DNA from: Gammaproteobacteria bacterium
GTDB lineage: Bacteria; Pseudomonadota; Gammaproteobacteria; Burkholderiales; Rhodocyclaceae
Reading direction: 5' to 3'
Length of the DNA: 64,000 nt
NCBI GenBank assembly: GCA_018825305.1
Contig: JAHJEO010000018.1
Location: forward strand, 310,001 to 374,000
Position numbers and translations under genes: made by a program. The notes below the pieces were generated by a model, which did not search any database, was not told the origin of the DNA, and worked only from the letters and a program-made list of their open reading frames with translations. Below are positions 19,783 through 29,271 of this stretch, piece after piece (position 1 is the first letter of the stretch; the number at the start of each line of letters is the position of its first letter).

Positions 19783-21194
19783 GGGTGACTCTCCGGTTGG
19801 GCTCGACTTTTCCTCGACTCGCGGATGGACCGCACGAACTGCACGAAGCGCGCCGGCCAATCGCAGCCGGCTGTTGCGCGCAGGTGAGTGTAGGAGGCGA
19901 GCAGGTTCTTGTAGATGATGCCGTCGTGCTTGCCGTCGACCCCGTGGCCGCGTTCGACGGCATAGGCGAAGCAGGTATCGGCAGGCAGATTCTCGATGCT
20001 GGAATAGTGAAACTCGTGGGCGCGCAGCACCGGCGGCTGGCCGTCACTTGCGGCAGCGGTCCGCGCCCAGGGGTGAGATGCATTAGTCTGCAGCACGACA
20101 TAGCCACGACCGACGGGCTTTTCGTGCATGACAATGTCGCCAGCGATGGCGCCGACCATCTGCCGCTGCCTGCCCTTCCAGGTGATGCTTCGGGCCAGGT
20201 ACATGAGGCCGCCGCATTCGGCATAGGCCGGCATGCCGTCGTCCAGCGCAATGCGAATATCGGCGCGCAGGGAAGCATTGGCCTCTAGTTCGTCGATGAA
20301 GCTCTCGGGAAAACCGCCGCCTATGAACAGGCCATCGCAGGTGGGCAGATGCGTATCGTGGCAGGCATCGAAAGGCAGCAGCTCGACGCCTGCGTTGCGA
20401 AGTGCATCAAGGTCGTCGGCGTAGTAGAAGCCGAACGCAGTGTCGCGGGCGATAGCGATGCGTACATGCGGCTCACTGGATACCCGTAGCGGCAGGGGTT
20501 GGGGCAGGGTGGTCTTGGTCGCTGTCACCGTCAGCAGGCGATCGAGGTCAACTTGCTGCGCGACGACTTCGGCGATTTCAGCGACATGGCGTTCAGCCGC
20601 ACCGGCTTCGTTGGCCGGCATCAGGCCGAGGTGGCGCTCGACGAGGGCGAGGCGGGAATCCTCCTGCACCGCACCGATCACCGGAACGTCCGTGTAGTGT
20701 TCGATAACGGCACGCAATTTGGATTCGTGACGGCGTCCGCCGAGGCGGTTGAGGATGACGCCGGCAATATTGATTTCGCGGTCGAAGGCCTGGTAGCCCA
20801 GGACGAGTGGCGCAATGCCCCGCGTCATGCCGCGGGCGTCGAGAACGAGGATGACCGGCAGGCCAAGCAGGCGGGCGAGGGCGGCGTTGCTGTTCGAACC
20901 CTTGAGGTCAAGTCCGTCATAGAGGCCCTTGTTGCCTTCGATCAGGCAGACATCGGCAGCAAAGCCATGGCGTGCAAACTGGGCGCGGATCTCGTCGTCA
21001 GGGGAAAGGAAAAAATCAAGGTTGCAACAGCTACGGCCGGCGGCAAGACCAAGCCACAGCGGATCGATGTAATCCGGCCCCTTCTTGAACGGCTGGACGG
21101 AAAGCCGGCGCTGGCGCAACGCCGCCGCAAGTCCCACGCTCAGTGTCGTCTTGCCGGAAGACTTGTGCGCGGCCGAAACAAGAAAGCGATGCAT
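19770..21194 (-). CDS. dsrN: DsrN, cobyrinate a,c-diamide synthase-like amidase
   Basis: DsrN is a CobB/CbiA-family glutamine amidotransferase thought to amidate sirohaem to the siroamide cofactor of DsrAB. The 474-aa protein has an N-terminal ATP-binding P-loop SSGKTTLSVG, and a C-terminal class I amidotransferase domain with GGGFPE and the nucleophile region YAECGGLMYLA. The ATG at 21194 is chosen over one four codons upstream since MHRFLVSAAHKSSGKTT is the usual start. It lies between dsrP and dsrR. Confidence 0.9.
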   Translation of the reverse strand: MHRFLVSAAHKSSGKTTLSVGLAAALRQRRLSVQPFKKGPDYIDPLWLGLAAGRSCCNLDFFLSPDDEIRAQFARHGFAADVCLIEGNKGLYDGLDLKGSNSNAALARLLGLPVILVLDARGMTRGIAPLVLGYQAFDREINIAGVILNRLGGRRHESKLRAVIEHYTDVPVIGAVQEDSRLALVERHLGLMPANEAGAAERHVAEIAEVVAQQVDLDRLLTVTATKTTLPQPLPLRVSSEPHVRIAIARDTAFGFYYADDLDALRNAGVELLPFDACHDTHLPTCDGLFIGGGFPESFIDELEANASLRADIRIALDDGMPAYAECGGLMYLARSITWKGRQRQMVGAIAGDIVMHEKPVGRGYVVLQTNASHPWARTAAASDGQPPVLRAHEFHYSSIENLPADTCFAYAVERGHGVDGKHDGIIYKNLLASYTHLRATAGCDWPARFVQFVRSIRESRKSRAQPESHPCSK

Positions 21195-21261
21195 GGATGA
21201 GCCCATGTGTCGTCGGCTCGCGCAACGGACGACCGCAAGCGGCGCCCGTCGGCGATTGCGG

Positions 21262-22467
21262 TCAGTCGAAGGCGTGGCCGGCGTCCTGCAGCTTGGCCAG
21301 GTCGTCCTGCGGCAGGAAATGCAACACGCGAACGCCGACCACCGTCAGGGTAAAGCCGACGCCGAGGCCGCCAAGGCTGAGCAGGATTTCCGGCAGACTG
21401 GGGGTATAGGTACCGACGACGCCATCGAAGAAGGTGCTGCTAACTTCCATGCCCGGGAACATGTCGAGCGGGAAGGCCTGACCACCGATGATGAAGACGT
21501 AGAGCAGGCAGAAACCACCGATGATGGTCAGTATCGATGCGGCACAGACCGAACCCGACTTCGGCCAGATTGCCGGGTGGTAGAGCAGAAACAGCGGCAA
21601 CAGCGTGCCGAGCACGATGTAACCACCCCAGAAAAGCACCGGGAATATGCCGCCGCTAACCAGGATGAAATGCTCGAACGCGGTTTCCTTGGCGTAGTAG
21701 ATGTTGGTCAGGTGATAGACGACAACGAAATAGAACACGGCGGCGATGAAAATGGCCAGCAAGTTCTTCAGGCGCTGCCGCACCGACGGGTGCAGTTCCA
21801 TGTTGTTCCACGCGTACATCGAGCGCTGTACCAGCAGGAAAACGGCAAGTCCCCACGCAAAGGACATGATGATGAACATCGGGGCCAGGATCGCCGACTG
21901 GTAAGCCTGGCGCGCGACGACGAAACCGAAGATCGAGCCGGTGCCGGTTGTCATTGCGAGGCGCCAAATAAAGGCGGAAACGCCGACGGCCTTGGAGTAG
22001 CCGTGCATACGACGGTCCATCAGGGTCCAGAGATACAACCCGACCACACCGAAGAACACCGGATAGAAAATCATGTTCCAGCCGAACACCGATGTCAGGT
22101 TGACGTGAGTCGCTGCGATCAGCACTCGGTCGGCGCGACCGAGGTCGAGCATGATGATGAAGAGACCGGCGGCGAGCATGATGATCGCCAGCAGGCCGGA
22201 CAGGGGCGCGCGCGGCTTATAGACTTTCTTGCCGAAGACGGAACCAATCGAGGCGACGTTGAGCACGCCGGAGGCGGCAACGATCAGGAAAATACCGAAG
22301 ACGTGGGGCAGTCCCCAGAAGACCTGATTGGTCATGCCGCTGACTACATGGCCGAAATGCTCCATGTAGTAGGCCGCGCCCAGGCCGATGACGCTGACAA
22401 GGCCGCCAAAGGCTAGCAGGATGTAGAACAGGCGCTCTTCCGCAGGGGTGTATTGCTCGATCTTCAT
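21262..22467 (-). CDS. dsrP: DsrP, NrfD-type membrane quinone-interacting subunit
   Basis: DsrP is the integral membrane subunit of DsrMKJOP that exchanges electrons with quinone. The 401-aa protein has about ten hydrophobic helices and the NrfD-family sequence character. It has no cofactor motif of its own. It follows dsrO after 5 bases, in the order seen in A. vinosum (J-O-P-N). Confidence 0.94.
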   Translation of the reverse strand: MKIEQYTPAEERLFYILLAFGGLVSVIGLGAAYYMEHFGHVVSGMTNQVFWGLPHVFGIFLIVAASGVLNVASIGSVFGKKVYKPRAPLSGLLAIIMLAAGLFIIMLDLGRADRVLIAATHVNLTSVFGWNMIFYPVFFGVVGLYLWTLMDRRMHGYSKAVGVSAFIWRLAMTTGTGSIFGFVVARQAYQSAILAPMFIIMSFAWGLAVFLLVQRSMYAWNNMELHPSVRQRLKNLLAIFIAAVFYFVVVYHLTNIYYAKETAFEHFILVSGGIFPVLFWGGYIVLGTLLPLFLLYHPAIWPKSGSVCAASILTIIGGFCLLYVFIIGGQAFPLDMFPGMEVSSTFFDGVVGTYTPSLPEILLSLGGLGVGFTLTVVGVRVLHFLPQDDLAKLQDAGHAFD

Positions 22468-22472
22468 GGCCG

Positions 22473-23255
22473 TCAGATTCCTTGGTAGCGCACGCCGAGG
22501 TCAAGTTTGAGGTCGGCACGGACCTGGGTGGTGGTGACTTGCGCGACGCGGCGGGCAATTTCGCTGTTCGGGTCGTTGAGGTCGCCGAAGAGCATGGCGT
22601 TGTGACCAGCCTTGGTGCAGGTTTCGACGCAGGCCGGTTGCTGACCCTTGTCGATGCGGTGCACGCAGAAGGTGCAGGATTCGACGCAACCCTGCCCGCG
22701 CGGCACCTCGGGGTTTTGGTCGGTCAAAGGCTGATGCACAAAGGAGCGCGCCTTGTAGGGGCAGGCCATCATGCAATAGCGGCAGCCGATGCAGATGTGG
22801 CGGTCGACCAGCACGATGCCGTCGGCGCGTTTCATCGAGGCGCCGGTGGGACAGACATCGACGCAAGGCGGGTTGGCGCAATGCTGGCACATCATCGGCA
22901 GCGAGTGACTGCGGCCGGTCTTGACTTCCTTGATGTCGATCTTGCGAATCCACTGCGAGCCCTGGCGCGCATCCTTGACGGTTTCGTTGATGCCGTTTTC
23001 CGTGGCGCAGGCCGTGACGCAGTCGTTGCAGCCGGACGAACACTTGGTGGTGTCGATCAGCATGCCCCAGCGCACGGCCTTGCTGGCAGCCTCGCCCGCA
23101 GGACGGGGCGGCGTGTTGGCCTGCGAAACCTGCACCAGGTGAATGCCTGGCGCGATGGCCGCCAGACCGCCGGCGGCAGCGACGGCGCCGATGAAATTAC
23201 GCCGGGCGGCAGTGCTCTTGTCCGAATTCTTCTCGGTTTGATTCCGCTCGGTCAT
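22473..23255 (-). CDS. dsrO: DsrO, periplasmic ferredoxin-like iron-sulfur protein
   Basis: DsrO transfers electrons between the trihaem DsrJ and the membrane subunit DsrP. The 260-aa protein has a Tat signal with ARRNFIGAVAAAGGLAAIAP and several [4Fe-4S] motifs, including CSSGCNDCVTAC, CQHCANPPCVDVCP and CIGCRYCMMACP. The ATG overlaps the end of dsrJ by 4 bases. Confidence 0.95.
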   Translation of the reverse strand: MTERNQTEKNSDKSTAARRNFIGAVAAAGGLAAIAPGIHLVQVSQANTPPRPAGEAASKAVRWGMLIDTTKCSSGCNDCVTACATENGINETVKDARQGSQWIRKIDIKEVKTGRSHSLPMMCQHCANPPCVDVCPTGASMKRADGIVLVDRHICIGCRYCMMACPYKARSFVHQPLTDQNPEVPRGQGCVESCTFCVHRIDKGQQPACVETCTKAGHNAMLFGDLNDPNSEIARRVAQVTTTQVRADLKLDLGVRYQGI

Positions 23256-23692
23256 TGTTTGGCTCCCGCTGTGCTGGCGTTACCCGTTGGGCTGTCGTGC
23301 CCCGCCGGAAGTGCGCCCGTAGCCTTGAAGTTGGCCTTCGGCTGATGGCAACTCCAGCAGTCCAGACTCACAGCAGCATAGCTATGGCAGCTCTGGCAGA
23401 AATTCTCGTTGCCGAGCACAGAACCTGTCTTCTTGCTGGCATGGCACTCGATGCAGCCGTTAAGGCTGGTCTTCATGCCGCGCACGCCCTCACGCAGCGT
23501 CTTGTCGCGTGTGTGTTTGAGCATGTCCATGTGATTGCGCCGCATCTCATCGACGGGCGCCACACACTTGCCCGGATTCTCGATGGTGATCGCGGGCTTC
23601 GGAACGCGGCTCTCGCCGGCAACAGCCCCTGTACTGACCAGGGCCGTCACCGCGGAGAGTGCGCAAACTGCAAGACGGAAGGTGCGCAGCAT
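23252..23692 (-). CDS. dsrJ: DsrJ, periplasmic trihaem cytochrome c
   Basis: DsrJ is the periplasmic multihaem subunit of DsrMKJOP. The 146-aa protein has a signal peptide or N-terminal anchor and three haem c motifs, CIECH, CQSCH and CWSCH. Cys43 in NPGKC matches the cysteine that ligates one haem with unusual His/Cys coordination in A. vinosum DsrJ. ATG 23692 is chosen because it gives the signal sequence; the frame upstream of it overlaps dsrL. Confidence 0.94.
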   Translation of the reverse strand: MLRTFRLAVCALSAVTALVSTGAVAGESRVPKPAITIENPGKCVAPVDEMRRNHMDMLKHTRDKTLREGVRGMKTSLNGCIECHASKKTGSVLGNENFCQSCHSYAAVSLDCWSCHQPKANFKATGALPAGHDSPTGNASTAGAKQ

Positions 23693-23712
23693 GGCTCGCT
23701 CTACTATGTTGG

Positions 23713-25686
23713 TTACTCGCCCAAACCCATCTGGATGTAGCCAGTTGGGCAGACATCGTGGCAGATGTGGCAGCCGATGCACTTGTCGTAGTCGGTGGCG
23801 ACGTAGCGACCCGTGGTGGCTTCGGTCTTCTTGACCCGATAGACGGCGGTTTGAGGGCAATACACGACACAGTTGTCGCACTCGAAGCAGAGGCCGCAGC
23901 TCATGCAGCGCTTGGCTTCGCCGACGGCCTGCTTCTCGTCAAGGGGATCCAGGCGCTCCTCGAAGTTGCCGAGGGCAGAGTCCTTGTTGAGGTGCGTGAT
24001 GTGGCGCTTGTTGCGCGGCGTGTATTGGAAGTGGCCGAGGAACAACTCGTCGTGCGGAATGACGTAGCGGTCGGAACGGTTCTCGTAGTTGTGCACCGCC
24101 CCCTTGCTGGTGTCCGTGCCATGCGTCGGCTCGTGGATCTCGCCGACGGGGGTGCCTTTTTCAACCATCTTGCGCATCAGGTCGAAGACATGCACGTCGA
24201 TCTTGGGACGGCGGCCGGCTTCGGTGCCCAGCAGGAACTGGTCGATGCCGTCGGCCGCAATGGCGCCGTGGCCGATGGCGGTGGTCAGCAGGTGGGGGCG
24301 GATCACGTCGCCGCCGGCATAGACGCCCGGCTTGCCCTGCACCGCGTAGGCCTTGTCGGTGGTGATGGTGCCCTTGCCGTTGTTGAACACTTCAAGGCCG
24401 GTGAAGTCGATGGCCTGGCCGATAGCCGAAACGATCAGGTCAGCGGGCAGGTCCTTTTCGCTACCTTCGACCTTGTTGATCTCCAGGCGGCCGCCAACCA
24501 TCTTGGCCTCGCACTGGCAGACCCGCAGGGCAGTGGCGCGGTTGTTCGCGTCCTTGATCACGGCGACCGGCATCCAGCCGCCCATGATGTCGATGCCTTC
24601 AGCCTGGGCGTGCTCGATCTCCGGCTTGCTTGCCATCATCTTGTCGACCGGGAATACCGAGGTGAGGACAACGTCCGCGCCCTGGCGCATGGAAATGTCG
24701 GCAACGTCCTGGGCCATCTGGCCGGCGATCGCGCCTTCCCAGTCGGTCGGCTTGGATTGAGTGATGTGGCCGAGGCGACGGGCAACCGTGGCGACGTCGA
24801 TGGAGGTGTCACCACCGCCAACGACGACCACGCGTTTGCCGACGTGCTTGAGGCGACCGTCGTTGAAAGCCTTGAGGAATGCCGTCGCGGTCACGACGTT
24901 GCTGACGTTCTCGGTACCTTCGACCGGCAGCGGACGACCGCCCTGTGCGCCCATGCCGAGGAAGACGGCATCGAAGTCCTTGTTGATCTGGTCCATCGAG
25001 ATGTCGGTGCCGACGCGGCACTTCAGCTTCACTTCGACACCAAGGTTGAGGATGCGCTGGATTTCGGCGTCGAGGACGTCACGCGGGGTGCGGTAGCCGG
25101 GAATGCCATAACGCATCATGCCGCCAAGGAACTCGTGGTCGTCGAAGATGGTGACCGAGTGACCCTTGAGGGACAGCTGATAGGCCACCGACAGGCCGGC
25201 GGGGCCGCCACCGAGTACCGCAACCTTCTTGCCGGTGAGTTTCTCGGGCTTGTTGAACTGAAGGTTGTTGGCGATGGCGTACTCGCCGAGGAAGTGCTCG
25301 ACGGAGTTGATGCCGACGTGGTCTTCGACCATGTTGCGGTTGCAACCGGTTTCGCACGGAGCCGGGCAGACGCGACCCATAACGGCAGGCAGCGGGTTGG
25401 CTTCGGTCAGGCGGCGCCAGGCATATTCCTGCCATGGCATGACGGGCTTGCCATCGGCACCCATCGGCGGCTTTTCGACACCGCGAACGATGTTGAGGTA
25501 ACCGCGAATATCCTCGCCGGACGGGCAGGAACCCTGGCACGGCGGAGTCGATTGCACGTAGGTCGGGCACTTGTGCGACCAGCTGGCCTGGAAAATCTGG
25601 TCCTGCCAACGTTTTACTTTGGTGTCGCCGTCCTTGTACTTGCGGAAGGTCAACTTCTCGGTTTGGGTATCGGTCGTCGCTGACAT
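23713..25686 (-). CDS. dsrL: DsrL, iron-sulfur flavoprotein oxidoreductase
   Basis: DsrL is a GltD-like flavoprotein that in sulfur oxidisers couples rDsrAB to NAD(P), and is essential for sulfur oxidation in A. vinosum. The 657-aa protein has an N-terminal Cys-rich cluster region (CQGSCPSGED, CPAPCETGCN), an FAD motif GGGPAGLSVAYQL, an NAD(P) motif VVVGGGDTSIDVA and a C-terminal ferredoxin domain with CMSCGLCFECDNCVVYCP and CIGCHICHDVCP. ATG 25686 gives the normal length. Its presence indicates the oxidative direction. Confidence 0.96.
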   Translation of the reverse strand: MSATTDTQTEKLTFRKYKDGDTKVKRWQDQIFQASWSHKCPTYVQSTPPCQGSCPSGEDIRGYLNIVRGVEKPPMGADGKPVMPWQEYAWRRLTEANPLPAVMGRVCPAPCETGCNRNMVEDHVGINSVEHFLGEYAIANNLQFNKPEKLTGKKVAVLGGGPAGLSVAYQLSLKGHSVTIFDDHEFLGGMMRYGIPGYRTPRDVLDAEIQRILNLGVEVKLKCRVGTDISMDQINKDFDAVFLGMGAQGGRPLPVEGTENVSNVVTATAFLKAFNDGRLKHVGKRVVVVGGGDTSIDVATVARRLGHITQSKPTDWEGAIAGQMAQDVADISMRQGADVVLTSVFPVDKMMASKPEIEHAQAEGIDIMGGWMPVAVIKDANNRATALRVCQCEAKMVGGRLEINKVEGSEKDLPADLIVSAIGQAIDFTGLEVFNNGKGTITTDKAYAVQGKPGVYAGGDVIRPHLLTTAIGHGAIAADGIDQFLLGTEAGRRPKIDVHVFDLMRKMVEKGTPVGEIHEPTHGTDTSKGAVHNYENRSDRYVIPHDELFLGHFQYTPRNKRHITHLNKDSALGNFEERLDPLDEKQAVGEAKRCMSCGLCFECDNCVVYCPQTAVYRVKKTEATTGRYVATDYDKCIGCHICHDVCPTGYIQMGLGE

Positions 25687-25730
25687 TGTCGTCTCCGTAA
25701 TAGTCGCTGTTGTATGTGTCAGGTGGTTCT

Positions 25731-27263
25731 TTACTGCTCGTCGCCGAGCTTGATGGCCGTGCTGACGAGCTGATGCACGCCGCCGACCACACGCATGTTG
25801 AAACCGTAGTAGGGCAAGACCTTGGTGAACTGTGCCTTGCAGATGGCGCAAATAGTTGCCATGAAGTTCACCCCATCATGATCGCTTACCTGTTTTAGCG
25901 CTTCCATGCGAGGCAGGGCACCCTTGACGCGGATGTCCAGCAAGTCGTCGGTCAAAACGCCGCCGCCGCCGCCGCAGCAGAAAGTCTTTTCGCGGACGGT
26001 GGATTTCTCCATTTCCACGTAATTGTTGGCCACGGCCTTGATGATGTTGCGCGGAATGTCGAACTGGCCGCCGGGCGAGTCGCCCATGCGTGAGGCGCGG
26101 GCCACGTTGCAGGAATCGTGGAAGGTTATGGTGCGATGATCGTTGGCGGACTTGTCAAACTTGAGTTTGCCCTGCTGGATCAGATCCCAAGTGACTTCGC
26201 AGATATGCGAGGGCTGGCGGAAAGTCGGATCGAGCTGCTTTTGCAGTTCGATGGAGAAGGGGTCGGTGCCGCCACCGCCGAGGCCGGTCAGTGTGTTCCA
26301 GAAAGCGTAGGCGACGCGCCAGGCATGGCCGCACTCGCCGACGACGATGCGCTTGACGCCAAGTTCGAGGGCAGAGTCGCGGATGCGCATTGCGACCTTC
26401 TGCATCATCTCGTAGCTGCCGTTGAAGAGGCCGAAGTTACCGGCCTCCGAGGCGTAGGACGAGAGTGTCCAGGAAATGCCCGCGGCGTGGAATACCTTGG
26501 CATAGCCTATCAGGCTGTCGATATGCGGTTCGGCGAAGAAGTCGGCCGAGGGGGTGATCAGCAGCACGTCGGCGCCCTTGACGTCGAGCGGGAACTTGAC
26601 GTCGACGCCAGTTTCTTCCTTGACGTCCTCTTCCAGGCCTTGCAGTGTGTCTTCGAGCGCCGGGCCCGGCAGGCCGAGGTTGTTGCCGATCTTGTTGACC
26701 TTGGCGAGGATCTCGTTCGAATACTTCTGACCAAGACCGATGTGGTCCATGATGGCGCGTGCCGCCATGGTGACCTCGGCCGTGTCGATGCCGTAGGGGC
26801 AGAACAGCGAGCAGCGGCGGCACTCGGAACACTGCCAGAAATAGGAATACCAGTCGTCAAGGACTTCCTTGGTCAGGTCCTTGGCACCAACCAGGCTCGG
26901 GAAAAGCTTGCCGGGCAGCGTGAAGTAGCGGCGATAGACGCTGCGCATCAGTTCCTGGCGCGCGACCGGCATGTTCTTCGGATCGCCGGTGCCGATGAAG
27001 TAATGGCACTTGTCGGTGCAGGCGCCGCAATGGACGCAGGAGTCCATGTAGACCTTGAGCGAACGGTACTTGCCAAGGAGGTCGCCCATCTTCTCGATGG
27101 CGAGTTCTTGCCAGTTCTCGGCGAGCTCACCGCGGAAACCGATGCCTTCCTGCACCTTCTGGTTGGCAACGTAGGGCTTCGACGCCGCCATCGCTCCGGG
27201 GATGAGCGCCGGAATGGTCGGTATATCGCGGAAAGGGGGGGCTTTGATTTCTGGGCCGGCCAC
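25731..27263 (-). CDS. dsrK: DsrK, HdrD-like cytoplasmic iron-sulfur subunit
   Basis: DsrK is the catalytic subunit of DsrMKJOP and is thought to act on the DsrC trisulfide or disulfide. The 510-aa protein has two ferredoxin motifs (CVHCGACTDKC and CSECRRCSLFCP) and CCG-type cysteines, including FCCGGGGGVLTDD, that hold the special heterodisulfide-reductase-like cluster. The GTG start at 27263 is chosen because AAGGAGA precedes it by 7 bases. It follows dsrM by 17 bases. Confidence 0.95.
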   Translation of the reverse strand: MAGPEIKAPPFRDIPTIPALIPGAMAASKPYVANQKVQEGIGFRGELAENWQELAIEKMGDLLGKYRSLKVYMDSCVHCGACTDKCHYFIGTGDPKNMPVARQELMRSVYRRYFTLPGKLFPSLVGAKDLTKEVLDDWYSYFWQCSECRRCSLFCPYGIDTAEVTMAARAIMDHIGLGQKYSNEILAKVNKIGNNLGLPGPALEDTLQGLEEDVKEETGVDVKFPLDVKGADVLLITPSADFFAEPHIDSLIGYAKVFHAAGISWTLSSYASEAGNFGLFNGSYEMMQKVAMRIRDSALELGVKRIVVGECGHAWRVAYAFWNTLTGLGGGGTDPFSIELQKQLDPTFRQPSHICEVTWDLIQQGKLKFDKSANDHRTITFHDSCNVARASRMGDSPGGQFDIPRNIIKAVANNYVEMEKSTVREKTFCCGGGGGVLTDDLLDIRVKGALPRMEALKQVSDHDGVNFMATICAICKAQFTKVLPYYGFNMRVVGGVHQLVSTAIKLGDEQ

Positions 27264-27280
27264 GACTTGGTCTCCTTTTC

Positions 27281-28012
27281 TTATTTTGCGTCGAGCTTGG
27301 CAGCCCAAGGCGCGAGGTGCCGCGCCTCGCGCGGGTTGTCGGCCTGATTGCGGCTGGGGCTGAAGAAAACACCCGGTGCGTGAAGCAGTTTGCTGATCGG
27401 GAAAACGATCATCAGGATCGCGACGAGCCCCAAATGGATGTAAAGACCGGGGTGCTCAGGCAAGGGCTGGATGTCGAAACGCATCAGGCCGAGGAAGAAG
27501 GTCTTGACCGCAACTATGTCGGTGTGCATGACGAACTTCATCAACAGCCCGGTGGCGGCGATGCCGAGCAACAGGGCCAGCATCAGATGATCGGAGGGCG
27601 TCGAGATGTAGCGGATGCGCTCGACCAAGAAGCGGCGCGCCCACAGGCCTGCCAGGCCTGCGGCCATGGCGAAACCGGCATAGAGACCGAATGGCTGGAT
27701 CAGTGCGACCCAGGTCCACACCGGTTCGGTGAAATAACGCAAGTGGCGGGCGAGAACCAGGAACAAGCCCATGTGGAACATCCAGCCGAAGGCCCATATC
27801 CACAGGTTGGACTTGAAGAGGCTCTCGAACAAAGCCACTTCTCGAAACATTCGAAACACCACGCCGCCGGTAGTCGTCGGAGCGGGAGTTGTGGGTATCA
27901 GCAGCGGGGCAGGCGTGCGCGCAAAATCGGCGATCTTGTAGATCAGCCCCACGACAAGCAATGCGGTCGCGGCGTAAAAGAGTATCGCGAAAAAGTAGGT
28001 CGCGGCAGTCAT
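27281..28012 (-). CDS. dsrM: DsrM, membrane cytochrome b subunit
   Basis: DsrM is the NarI-like dihaem cytochrome b that links DsrK to the quinone pool. The 243-aa protein has five to six membrane helices with histidines in the helices (for example WMFHMGLFLVLARHLRYF and YIHLGLVAI). ATG 28012 is chosen, since an upstream start would add 24 non-hydrophobic residues before the first helix. It is separated from dsrC by 188 bases that include a hairpin. Confidence 0.94.
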   Translation of the reverse strand: MTAATYFFAILFYAATALLVVGLIYKIADFARTPAPLLIPTTPAPTTTGGVVFRMFREVALFESLFKSNLWIWAFGWMFHMGLFLVLARHLRYFTEPVWTWVALIQPFGLYAGFAMAAGLAGLWARRFLVERIRYISTPSDHLMLALLLGIAATGLLMKFVMHTDIVAVKTFFLGLMRFDIQPLPEHPGLYIHLGLVAILMIVFPISKLLHAPGVFFSPSRNQADNPREARHLAPWAAKLDAK

Positions 28013-28163
28013 GATCGGCCCTGGCTTGGCTATTACGTCGGCAAAATAATGCTCAACTATTCGACTTCGGCAACTACGCAGCAATGCCTTTCGACACTGC
28101 GTCGTATGCGACTGGTCGTGATCCGAAACGGTCCCCGGGCGAAAGCCGCGGAGAACGCTTCAA

Positions 28164-28197
28164 CTGCAGTGCCCGCCCGAGGACGGACACTGGGCAG
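28164..28197 (-). terminator. Hairpin after dsrC (possible partial terminator)
   Basis: Three bases beyond the dsrC stop codon, on the coding strand, lies an imperfect stem-loop in which CTGCCCAGTGTCCG pairs with CGGGCACTGCAG, with small bulges. No T-run follows. It could protect or release a short dsrABEFHC message and allow only part of the transcription to reach dsrM. Confidence 0.4.
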
Positions 28198-28200
28198 CAA

Positions 28201-28536
28201 TCAGACGCAGCCCGTGGGCTTCGGCAGGCCGGCGATCTTGCATGCCTGCTTGGCCGGTCCGTAGGGGAACAGTTCGTACAGGTACTGGCTGTTGCCCTTG
28301 TCGGCGCCGAGCTTCTTGCCGATGGCCTTGGTCAGAACGCGAACGGCCGGAGCGATCTGGAACTCGTTGTAGTAGTCGCGCAGGAAATTGACGACTTCCC
28401 AGTGCTGCTCGGTCATGGTGACGTTCTCGGTCTGGGCCAGATAGGCACCGACTTCTTCGTTCCACTCGCCGAGGTTGACCAGGTAGCCTTCTTCGTCGAT
28501 TTCGTAGGACTTGCCATTCACTTCGATAGAAGCCAT
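28201..28536 (-). CDS. dsrC: DsrC, sulfur carrier and DsrAB substrate protein
   Basis: DsrC carries sulfur on two C-terminal cysteines and shuttles between DsrAB and DsrMKJOP. The 111-aa protein ends CKIAGLPKPTGCV, with both redox cysteines (Cys99 and the penultimate Cys110) in place. The start MASIEVNGKSYEIDEEGYL is canonical and AAGGAGAC precedes it. It lies in the normal place after dsrEFH. Confidence 0.98.
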   Translation of the reverse strand: MASIEVNGKSYEIDEEGYLVNLGEWNEEVGAYLAQTENVTMTEQHWEVVNFLRDYYNEFQIAPAVRVLTKAIGKKLGADKGNSQYLYELFPYGPAKQACKIAGLPKPTGCV

Positions 28537-28584
28537 TACAGTGTCTCCTTGATTGGTATGTGTAACTTGATGGATCCGGCGGCT

Positions 28585-28881
28585 TTACAGCCAGGATTGG
28601 TTGGTCTTGTTGTCGGCGACGAGGTCGACGAAACCGGCGTAATCGACGGCGGCGACGCCATCGGTGACACGGTCGCTGATACCTCGTGCTTCGAGGTCAC
28701 CCTGCAAGGCGTAGATCTTGAACTTGGCCATGGCTGCCTTGAGCTTGGGCTCGTAAGCATTGCCCTTGGTAGCAGCGTAAACGCCATCCTCGATCAGGAG
28801 TATGGCGCCACCGTCGCCCGTGCCCAGCACGGCGTCCAAGGAGTTGCGATCCAGCGGCGACTTGTTGACGATATGGAGCAT
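28585..28881 (-). CDS. dsrH: DsrH sulfur-relay subunit
   Basis: DsrH is the third subunit of the DsrE2F2H2 sulfurtransferase that hands sulfur to DsrC. The 98-aa protein matches the family in LHIVNKSPLDRNSLDA, LLIEDGVYAA and DYAGFVDL. The cysteine found near position 20 in A. vinosum DsrH is absent: the segment reads SLDAVLGTGDGG, and the whole protein contains no cysteine. All sulfur chemistry in this complex would then rely on DsrE. Confidence 0.92.
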   Translation of the reverse strand: MLHIVNKSPLDRNSLDAVLGTGDGGAILLIEDGVYAATKGNAYEPKLKAAMAKFKIYALQGDLEARGISDRVTDGVAAVDYAGFVDLVADNKTNQSWL

Positions 28882-28891
28882 GCTATTTTCC

Positions 28892-29260
28892 TTAGAACGA
28901 CAGGAGGACGTCCTGCTCCTCCATCAGCTTGCCAAGTTCGGCGCGACTCATGACTTCGACCGGAACGCAAAGGTCCTCGGCGGTCAGACCGCGGGCGGTG
29001 AGAGATTCCTGATCGACGTAGAGTTTCTCGACGTCGTAATCTTCCAGCGCGCCATAAGTCTTCTCAAAGCCTTTGACCTCGATGCCCTTGGTCTGGTGGC
29101 CCTTCTTCAGTTGATATACACCATCGTCAAGGAAGGCAAGCGACACGTCCTGCTCGAAGGCGGCGGCGATCAGCACTACTTCAAGGGACTCCAGGGCGTA
29201 GATCGTGCCGTAGGGTGCCTTGCGGTTGACCATCATGAATTTTTTGATATCACCACTCAT
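28892..29260 (-). CDS. dsrF: DsrF sulfur-relay subunit
   Basis: DsrF is the middle subunit of the DsrEFH hexamer. The 122-aa protein has the TusC/DsrF features FMMVNRKAPYGTIYALESLEVVL and AFLDDGVYQL. It has one cysteine (in AEDLCVPVEVMSR). It lies 11 bases after dsrE and 10 bases before dsrH. Confidence 0.95.
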   Translation of the reverse strand: MSGDIKKFMMVNRKAPYGTIYALESLEVVLIAAAFEQDVSLAFLDDGVYQLKKGHQTKGIEVKGFEKTYGALEDYDVEKLYVDQESLTARGLTAEDLCVPVEVMSRAELGKLMEEQDVLLSF

Positions 29261-29271
29261 GTTTCGTCCCC

